NCBI RefSeq assembly: GCF_004365875.1
Contig: NZ_SODF01000002.1
Coordinates: 1,862,971 to 1,926,970, forward strand
DNA from: Kribbella kalugense
GTDB taxonomy: Bacteria > Actinomycetota > Actinomycetes > Propionibacteriales > Kribbellaceae
Direction: 5' to 3'
Length of the DNA stretch: 64,000 bases
The notes below the pieces were generated by a model. That model searched no databases, had not been told where the DNA came from, and worked only from the letters and a program-made list of their open reading frames with translations. How positions within the stretch are numbered: the stretch's first letter is position 1; each line of letters begins with the position of its first letter. The position numbers and the translations under genes are program-made. This document shows, piece after piece, positions 58,190 through 64,000 of the stretch.

Positions 58190-59649
58190 GCACCGTGCCG
58201 GACCGGCTCGTTGCCATGCAGATCGGAGCCATCTCGTTCGTCGACGAAGGCGTCGACCAGACACTAGACATCCTGGCCGAGCGCGGCGCGGTGAACGCGC
58301 TGTTCCTGGCCACGCCGACCTGGACCCGGGGTACCGGCGGGCGGCAGATTCCCGGCCATCCGATCCCGGACCACGGGGTCTCGGAGTACGACCTCGGCTG
58401 GGTCGGCGGCAACTACGCGACGCCGCACCCGCAGTACTACGGGAACACCGTGCTCGGCGCGGTCGGCCGGGCGCCTGAGCACCCGTCGCTGGACCTGCTG
58501 GCCGAGGTCGTGCCGAAGGCCCGCGAGCGCGGGATGAAGTCGTTCGCCTGGATGGAGGAGAGCGGGGGCGCTCGCGAACTACGTACGTACCCGAACTTCG
58601 CCAAGGTACTCGAGGTGGACGCGTGGGGCCGACCGGGTCGGCGGCCGTGCTTCAACAACCCGGACTACCGCAACTGGCACCTCGGATTCGTCGAGGACTA
58701 CGTGCAGAACTACCAGCTCGACGGCCTCGCCTGGTGCTCGGAACGGCCCGGTCCGCTGAACATGCTGATGCAGGGCACAGTCGACGTGTCCGAGATCGGC
58801 TGCTTCTGCTCGCACTGCAAGCAGGTCGCGCGCGAGCGCGGGATCGACGTCGCCCGCGCGATGCAGGGGTACCGCGAGCTGGTCGAGTGGAACCAGCGGG
58901 TCGGTGCGGGTGAGCGGCCGGTGGACGGCGCGTTCGTGACGTTCTGGCGGATCCTGCTCAACTTCCCCGAAGTACTGGCCTGGCAGACGCTGTGGACCGA
59001 GAGTCAGCGGCAGCTGTACCGCGACATCTACGGCGTCGCGAAGGCGATCTCGCCCGAGGTGCAGGTCGGCTGGCACGTCTACCACAACATCTCGTTCAGC
59101 CCGTTCTATCGGGCCGACCAGGACTACACCGAGATGGCGAAGTTCTCCGACTTCATCAAGGTCGTCATCTACAACAACTGCGCCGGCCCGCGGTTCTTCA
59201 CCTGGGTAAAGAGCATCTGCGGTGCCCTGTTCGCCGACGCGGAGCCCGAGGACGTCTACCCGCTGATGATGAAGCTGCTGCAGCTCGACGAGGGTTCGTA
59301 CGAGAAGCTGCCGCAGACCGGCTTCAGCGCGGACTACGTACGGCGGGAGACCGAGCGGGCCGTGGCCGGGGTCGGCGGGCAGAGCGCCATTTACCCAGGA
59401 ATCGACATCGACATCCCGGTCGGCGTCGCGAAGCAGCGGGGGCTGGAGAAGCCTCGCGATGTCGGGACCAAGATCAACTGGGACGACAACGAGGGTGAGC
59501 TCACCGCGTGCACCCGCGAGTCCGTGCGGGACGCGACGCTGGCCGCGTTCGAGGGTGGCGCGGAGGGCGTCGTACTGAGTCGCAAGTACTCCGAGATGCT
59601 GCTGGAGAACGTATCCGGTGCGGGCGACGCGGTCCGGAGTCTCAAGTGA
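58186..59649 (+). CDS. Glycoside-hydrolase-like cytosolic protein A
   Basis: A 487-aa soluble protein, no signal peptide. It looks like a TIM-barrel glycoside-hydrolase relative: QIGAISFVDEGVDQTLDILA, FAWMEESGGARELRTYPNFA and QNYQLDGLAWCSERPGPLN are barrel strands with acid residues, and CFCSHCKQVARERGID (C206, C208, C211) is a metal- or structure-type Cys cluster seen in GHL6-like families. Catalytic assignment uncertain. GTG 58186 overlaps the permease stop. It probably acts on the imported sugar together with the next protein. Confidence 0.7.
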   Translation: MSTVPDRLVAMQIGAISFVDEGVDQTLDILAERGAVNALFLATPTWTRGTGGRQIPGHPIPDHGVSEYDLGWVGGNYATPHPQYYGNTVLGAVGRAPEHPSLDLLAEVVPKARERGMKSFAWMEESGGARELRTYPNFAKVLEVDAWGRPGRRPCFNNPDYRNWHLGFVEDYVQNYQLDGLAWCSERPGPLNMLMQGTVDVSEIGCFCSHCKQVARERGIDVARAMQGYRELVEWNQRVGAGERPVDGAFVTFWRILLNFPEVLAWQTLWTESQRQLYRDIYGVAKAISPEVQVGWHVYHNISFSPFYRADQDYTEMAKFSDFIKVVIYNNCAGPRFFTWVKSICGALFADAEPEDVYPLMMKLLQLDEGSYEKLPQTGFSADYVRRETERAVAGVGGQSAIYPGIDIDIPVGVAKQRGLEKPRDVGTKINWDDNEGELTACTRESVRDATLAAFEGGAEGVVLSRKYSEMLLENVSGAGDAVRSLK

Positions 59650-61667
59650 AACCTTGGTATCAACGGACACTGAGGTGGGCGCAGACCAACCTCACCGAGA
59701 AGGATCCGGCCCGGTACGACGCCGACTGGTGGCGGCAGCAATGGCGTCGTACCAAGATCCAAGGGGTGATCGTCAACGCCGGCGGGATCGTCGCGTACTA
59801 CCCGAGCAAGTTCGAGCTGCAGCACCGGGCCGAATTCCTTGGCGACCGGGATCTGTACGGCGAGATCGTCGACCTTGCCCGCGCTGACGGCCTGAGCGTG
59901 CTGGCGCGGATGGACTCGAACCGTGCCCACCAGCCGTTGTACGACGCGCATCCGGACTGGTTCGCGATCGATGCCGACGGCAACCCTTATCGGGCCGGCA
60001 AGCTGTACGTAGCCTGCGTGACAGGCCCGTACTACAAGGAGTTCCTGACCGAGATCCTCGAGGAGATCATCGAACGCACCGCGCCGGACGGGTTGACCGA
60101 CAACAGCTGGTCCGGGCTCGGGCGGGACTCGATCTGCTACTGCCCGAACTGCCGGGACAGCTTCGGCCAGGATCTCCCGGTCAAGCCCGACTGGGCGGAT
60201 CCGGCGTACCGGCAGTGGATCCGGTGGAGCTACGACCAGCGGCTGGCGGTCTGGGACCTGAACAACGAGGTGACCCGTCGGGCGGGCGGTCCGGACTGCT
60301 TGTGGATCGGGATGAACGGGGGTGAGGTCGTTGCCCAGAGCAAGAGGCTGCGCGACGACGTCGAGATCTGCAAGCGGGCGTCGATCTTCATGCTGGACTC
60401 GCAGTGGCGGCACGAGGAGTCCGGGTTCCAGGCGAACGCGGACACCGGCAAACGGCTGCACGGGCTGCTCGGCTGGGACACGCTGATCCCGGAGAGTACC
60501 GCGATGTACGACGCCGGCGTACCGACGTTCCGGCTCGGGAGCAAGCCCGAGCCGGAGGCGCGGATGTGGGCGATCGAGGGCTGGGCCGGCGGTATCCAGC
60601 CGTGGTGGCACCACATCGGTTCGGTGCACGACGACCGGCGGCAGTACGCGACCGCGGAGCCCTTGTTCACCTGGCATGAGGCCAACGAGGAGTACCTCGT
60701 CGATCGGGAGCCGGTGGCAACGGTCGGGCTGCTGTGGAGTCAGCGCAGTGTGGACTTCCACGGTCAGGACTCCCCGGAGGAGGTCAGCCAGCTGCCCTAT
60801 CGTGGATGGGTGGATGCGCTTGTGCGGGCGCGGATCCCGTACCTGCCTACGACTGAGGTGGATGAGCGCTTCCAGGTGATCGTGGTGCCGAACGTCGGGG
60901 TGCTGACCGACGAGCAGATCGCACAGTTGCAGGCCTACAGCGGCCGTCTGGTTGTTACCGGGGAATCGGGGCTCTACGACGAGTGGGGCGATCGCCGGGA
61001 CGAGTGGGCGCTGGGGCAATTGCTGGGCGTCCGGCACGCAGGCAAGAGGCTCGGCGACGGTACGGTCACCGACTGGGAGAACTACGAGAGTCACAGCTAC
61101 CTGCGGATCGAGGACCGATCGGTTTTCGACGGGGACACGGACGTGCTGCCGTTCGGTGGACAGCTCGAAGTTGTGGAGGCTGACAAGCCGGCGCTCACCT
61201 GGATTCCGCCGTTCCCGATTTATCCGCCGGAGAAGTCGTGGATGGAGGAGCCGCGCAGCGATGTCCCGGCGCTGGTGCTCGGTGAGCGTACGGCGTACCT
61301 CGCGGCCGATCTCGACCGTCAGTACGCGAAGCATCACCACCCGGATCACGGTCAGCTACTGGCCAACCTGGTCCGTCACGACGGCATCCCGCTGCGTGTC
61401 GAGGGTGCCGGCGTACTGGACTGTCAGCTCTACCGGCAGGGCGACCGGCACATCCTGCACCTGGTCAACCTGGATCAGGGCGGTGCTTGGCGCGGTCGGC
61501 TGGAGGAGTTCACGCCCGCGGGTCCGTTCACGGTGTCGCTCAGGGCGAGCGGCGGGCGGGCGCGGCTCCTCGTCTCGGGTGATGAGGTAGAAGTGAAGGA
61601 ACAGGACGGCTGGATTACGGTCGAGGTAGACCGGATCACCGATCACGAAGTCGTAGTACTGAGCTAA
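59646..61667 (+). CDS. Glycoside-hydrolase-like cytosolic protein B (GHL6/GH42-type)
   Basis: A 673-aa protein. N-terminal about 400 residues look like a hypothetical glycosyl-hydrolase-6 (GHL6)-type TIM barrel: KIQGVIVNAGGIVAYYPSKF, LARMDSNRAHQPLYDAHPDW, and the Cys cluster ICYCPNCRDSFGQDL (C164, C166, C169), matching that of protein A. The rest resembles a beta-galactosidase-type trimerisation domain (VIVVPNVGVLTDEQIAQL, LVVTGESGLYDEWGD). GTG 59646 overlaps the stop of protein A. Activity not proven; likely glycoside cleavage. Confidence 0.75.
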   Translation: MKPWYQRTLRWAQTNLTEKDPARYDADWWRQQWRRTKIQGVIVNAGGIVAYYPSKFELQHRAEFLGDRDLYGEIVDLARADGLSVLARMDSNRAHQPLYDAHPDWFAIDADGNPYRAGKLYVACVTGPYYKEFLTEILEEIIERTAPDGLTDNSWSGLGRDSICYCPNCRDSFGQDLPVKPDWADPAYRQWIRWSYDQRLAVWDLNNEVTRRAGGPDCLWIGMNGGEVVAQSKRLRDDVEICKRASIFMLDSQWRHEESGFQANADTGKRLHGLLGWDTLIPESTAMYDAGVPTFRLGSKPEPEARMWAIEGWAGGIQPWWHHIGSVHDDRRQYATAEPLFTWHEANEEYLVDREPVATVGLLWSQRSVDFHGQDSPEEVSQLPYRGWVDALVRARIPYLPTTEVDERFQVIVVPNVGVLTDEQIAQLQAYSGRLVVTGESGLYDEWGDRRDEWALGQLLGVRHAGKRLGDGTVTDWENYESHSYLRIEDRSVFDGDTDVLPFGGQLEVVEADKPALTWIPPFPIYPPEKSWMEEPRSDVPALVLGERTAYLAADLDRQYAKHHHPDHGQLLANLVRHDGIPLRVEGAGVLDCQLYRQGDRHILHLVNLDQGGAWRGRLEEFTPAGPFTVSLRASGGRARLLVSGDEVEVKEQDGWITVEVDRITDHEVVVLS

Positions 61668-61677
61668 GGAGCCCTAA

Positions 61678-63243
61678 GTGCCAGTCGACGTCACCGGCCC
61701 GATCAACGAGCGGTACGACGAGATTCTCACCGAGCGTGCGCTCGGGCTGATCGAGACGCTGCACCGGGAGTACGACGGGCGGCGGCAGGAGCTGCTCGCC
61801 CGTCGCGCGGAGCGGGTCGCGGAAATCGCGGCCGGTGCGTCGCTGGGGTTCCTGGCGGAGACGAAGGACGTCCGGGACGACCCGGAGTGGCGGGTCGCGC
61901 CCGCCGCCCCGGGCCTGGTCGACCGGCGGGTGGAGATCACCGGGCCGACCGACCGGAAGATGACGATCAACGCGCTGAACTCGGGCGCGAAGGTCTGGCT
62001 GGCCGACCAGGAGGACGCGAACACGCCGACCTGGGAGAACGTGGTCGGCGGACCGCTGAACCTGCTCGACGCGATCACCCGGCGGATCGACTTCAGCACC
62101 GACGCGAAGAGCTACGCCCTGAAGCCGGACGAGGAGCTCGCGACCATCGTCGTACGCCCGCGTGGTTGGCACCTGCCGGAGAAGCACATTCTGGTCGACG
62201 GTTCGCCGGTCAGCGGTTCACTGGTCGACTTCGCGTTGTACTTCGCTGCGTGTGCCGAGCTGCAGCTCGCTCGCGGGCAAGGACCGTACTTCTACCTGCC
62301 GAAGATGGAGTCGCACCTCGAAGCGCGGCTCTGGAACGACGTGTTCGTGACGGCGCAGGACACGATCGGGATCCCGCGCGGGACCATCCGGGCGACCGTG
62401 CTGATCGAGACGTATCCGGCCGCGTTCGAGATGGAAGAGATCCTGTACGAACTGCGGGACCACTCCGCCGGGCTGAACGCGGGCCGCTGGGACTACATGT
62501 TCAGCGTGATCAAGACGCATCGGACCCGCGGCAAGGACTTCCAGTTGCCGGACCGGAACAGCGTGACGATGACGGTGCCGTTCATGCGCGCGTACACCGA
62601 GCTGCTGGTGCGGACGTGCCACAAGCGCGGCGCGCACGCGATCGGCGGGATGGCGGCGTTCATCCCGAGCAAGGACCCGGCGGTGAACGAGCAGGCGTTC
62701 GCGAAGGTCGAGGCCGACAAGACCCGCGAGGCCGGCGACGGGTTCGACGGCTCGTGGGTCGCGCACCCCGGCATGGTCGAGACCTGCCGTACGGTCTTCG
62801 ACTCGGTGCTCGGCGACCGACCCAACCAGCTGGACAAGCTCCGCGAGGACGTCCACGTCACCGCTGACCAGTTGCTCGACGTCGCGGCCACCCCGGGCTC
62901 CGTGACCGAGGCCGGCCTCCGCAACAACGTCAGCGTGGCGATCCAGTACCTCGCTGCCTGGCTCGAAGGCACCGGCGCCGTCGGCATCTTCAACCTGATG
63001 GAAGACGCCGCCACGGCCGAGATCTCCCGCTCCCAGATCTGGCAGTGGCGCCGCAACGGCGTAGTCCTCGACACCGGCGAAACCGTCACCACCGAATTCG
63101 TCGAACGCATCGCCGACGAAGAAATCCACAAACTCGACCAGTACCTCCGCTACCAATCAGCCCGAGCCCTCTTCCTCGAAGTAACCCTCGCCGAAGACTA
63201 CGTAGACTTCCTAACCCTCCCCGCCTACAACCGCTTCGCCTAG
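61678..63243 (+). CDS. aceB: Malate synthase A
   Basis: A 521-aa enzyme that makes malate from glyoxylate and acetyl-CoA (glyoxylate shunt). Family signatures: KVWLADQEDANTPTWENVVG, VVRPRGWHLPEKH, PYFYLPKMESHLEARLWNDV, VLIETYPAAFEMEEILYELR, GGMAAFIPSKDPAVNEQAFA, and the C-terminal ISRSQIWQWRRNG. The active-site arginine is in the RPRGWH part. The start is GTG 61678 with an AAGGAG upstream. It follows protein B by 10 bp, suggesting the same transcript, which is unusual for a central-metabolism enzyme. The stop overlaps the cupin stop by 4 bp (convergent). Confidence 0.93.
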   Translation: MPVDVTGPINERYDEILTERALGLIETLHREYDGRRQELLARRAERVAEIAAGASLGFLAETKDVRDDPEWRVAPAAPGLVDRRVEITGPTDRKMTINALNSGAKVWLADQEDANTPTWENVVGGPLNLLDAITRRIDFSTDAKSYALKPDEELATIVVRPRGWHLPEKHILVDGSPVSGSLVDFALYFAACAELQLARGQGPYFYLPKMESHLEARLWNDVFVTAQDTIGIPRGTIRATVLIETYPAAFEMEEILYELRDHSAGLNAGRWDYMFSVIKTHRTRGKDFQLPDRNSVTMTVPFMRAYTELLVRTCHKRGAHAIGGMAAFIPSKDPAVNEQAFAKVEADKTREAGDGFDGSWVAHPGMVETCRTVFDSVLGDRPNQLDKLREDVHVTADQLLDVAATPGSVTEAGLRNNVSVAIQYLAAWLEGTGAVGIFNLMEDAATAEISRSQIWQWRRNGVVLDTGETVTTEFVERIADEEIHKLDQYLRYQSARALFLEVTLAEDYVDFLTLPAYNRFA

Positions 63244-63608
63244 TGGGGTGGGTCTACGTTGACGGTGGGGATGCCGCCGCCGGCTCTGGCGATTATTGCT
63301 AGGGACGGGGCGGCGGAGGGGTTGCTTTCGCGGTGGATTGTGTAGGCGGGGACGTGGATGAAGTCGCCGGCTACGGCGTCGACGTACTCGTCGGAGCCTT
63401 CGAATTCGAGGCGGAGTACGCCGCGGACGATGTAGAGGCTGCTCTCGTTCTTGTCGTGGTGGTGCCAGCCGGAGATCGCGCCGGGCTCGGTGACCACCTG
63501 GCCGGCCCACAGGATCGGGAGCTCGAAGGCTCGCATCCGGAGCATGCCGGAGGTCGGGTCGGCGGCCACCAGGTCGCCTGCCTTGATCACGCGAACCGGT
63601 TCGGCCAT
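63240..63608 (-). CDS. Cupin-domain protein
   Basis: A 122-aa single-cupin protein. The metal motif is GWHHHDKNESSLYIVRGVL (H-x-H-n-E pattern) with the second motif DFIHVPAYTIHRESNP. ATG 63608 gives a complete barrel; the frame upstream to 63980 is not family-like. Substrate unknown. Divergent from the small gene at 63672. Confidence 0.85.
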   Translation of the reverse strand: MAEPVRVIKAGDLVAADPTSGMLRMRAFELPILWAGQVVTEPGAISGWHHHDKNESSLYIVRGVLRLEFEGSDEYVDAVAGDFIHVPAYTIHRESNPSAAPSLAIIARAGGGIPTVNVDPPH

Positions 63609-63671
63609 GGCAACAGTCTGCCTTCGTTCGAAGGCTGCCGCGACCAGCGGGTCGGCGCGTAGGGTGCGGTC

Positions 63672-63893
63672 ATGGCAAGGATTGTGTTGCGGATCCGGCT
63701 GACGAGCGGTGATCACCTGGATGTCGCCTACGAGGAGCCCGGCGTGGCGGAGGACGTGCTGATCGAGCACGCCGTCTCGACGCTCACTGGCGAGGGCGGC
63801 GCACTCCGGTGCAGACACGGCGACCGGATGATGGTGCTGTTCGCGCGGGGAGTCGCCGCGCTCGAGATCGCCCCACGAGGCGCGGTCCTCTAG
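63672..63893 (+). CDS. Small protein of unknown function
   Basis: A 73-aa protein (RIVLRIRLTSGDHLDVAYEE, then MMVLFARGVAALEIAPR). No family recognised. The strand-rich pattern and conserved size suggest a real gene. The stop overlaps the end of the next minus-strand gene by 4 bp. Confidence 0.5.
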   Translation: MARIVLRIRLTSGDHLDVAYEEPGVAEDVLIEHAVSTLTGEGGALRCRHGDRMMVLFARGVAALEIAPRGAVL

Positions 63894-64000
63894 CGGAGCT
63901 GGGCTTGCAGCGCCTTGGCGGCGGGGGCGATCTGCGCGTAGACGCCGGGCTCGCCGGGCTGGGCGCAACCTTCGCCCCAAGAGACGACGCCGAGTAGACG
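63890..64000 (-). CDS. Trypsin-like S1 serine protease (3' end only)
   Basis: The minus strand gives 36 residues and a stop: LGVVSWGEGCAQPGEPGVYA is the unmistakable end of an S1 protease (VSWG-x-GC-A-x-x-x-x-PGVY), with the last disulfide Cys. The rest lies beyond the window. Confidence 0.85.
   Translation of the reverse strand, partial: RLLGVVSWGEGCAQPGEPGVYAQIAPAAKALQAQLR

Noticed and set aside
59391..61349. Minus-strand frame of 652 codons opposite the GH-like proteins
   Set aside because: Shadow frame with Arg/Val/Pro-rich text and no motif; the plus-strand frames are coupled by a GTGA and have Cys clusters.

Overview
The window comes from a high-GC actinomycete. It encodes two F420-dependent LLM oxidoreductases, a polyprenol-phosphate mannose synthase, a sortase F/DUF4397 pair, a c-di-AMP riboswitch ahead of a cell-wall protein, an ABC sugar importer without its own ATPase, and many GTGA/ATGA-coupled operons. 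Codon choice (frequent GTAC-containing codons such as CTCGTAC and GGCGTAC) and gene style suggest Kribbella or a close relative in the Propionibacteriales. That genus guess is inference from style, not from a database comparison.

Layout. 1-600: the 5' part of a secreted peptidoglycan-binding protein behind a ydaO-type c-di-AMP riboswitch. 0.8-13.9 kb: small enzymes and regulators, including a TetR/MFS divergon with a palindrome-rich intergenic region, a dual-specificity-type phosphatase, a secreted serine hydrolase, a translationally coupled XRE regulator/glycosyltransferase pair, and a MerR-VOC/DUF6247/P-loop kinase operon. 14.0-17.9 kb: a 3.7-kb accessory island of partly lower GC inserted at tRNA-Phe, bounded by a degenerate 3' copy of that tRNA. 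It holds an orphan 512-aa protein, broken ORFs, a truncated XRE regulator, a large hairpin and a small membrane coiled-coil protein. tRNA-Asp and tRNA-Glu follow. 18.2-34.2 kb: core-like genes (zincin, Ppm, STAS, AlkD-like, MFS pumps, sortase F, S41 protease, Sua5/YciO-like, nitroreductase, LigD-PE, LysR), plus a long MITE-like hairpin after the STAS gene.

34.4-41.5 kb: a tight five-gene operon, SWIM zinc finger - DUF5691 - MoxR AAA+ ATPase - DUF5682 - vWA protein. Every junction is a 4-bp ATGA/GTGA overlap. This is the best candidate for an under-described system: an AAA+/vWA chaperone-type engine tied to a possible TIKI/ChaN-like enzyme, a repeat-rich helical protein and a Zn-binding SWIM protein.

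41.5-52.4 kb: GNAT and YCII proteins, two glycosyltransferases whose genes overlap by about 150 bp, a secreted subtilase, and a 1589-aa secreted protein with coiled coil, beta-propeller-like repeats and a choice-of-anchor P C-terminus. 52.5-54.0 kb: a TetR/LLM oxidoreductase pair. 54.0-63.2 kb: a LacI-controlled catabolic locus with two tandem operators, a CUT1 importer (SBP and two permeases), two glycoside-hydrolase-like cytoplasmic proteins with matching CxCxxC motifs, and malate synthase. The window ends with a cupin, a small protein and the 3' end of a trypsin-like protease.
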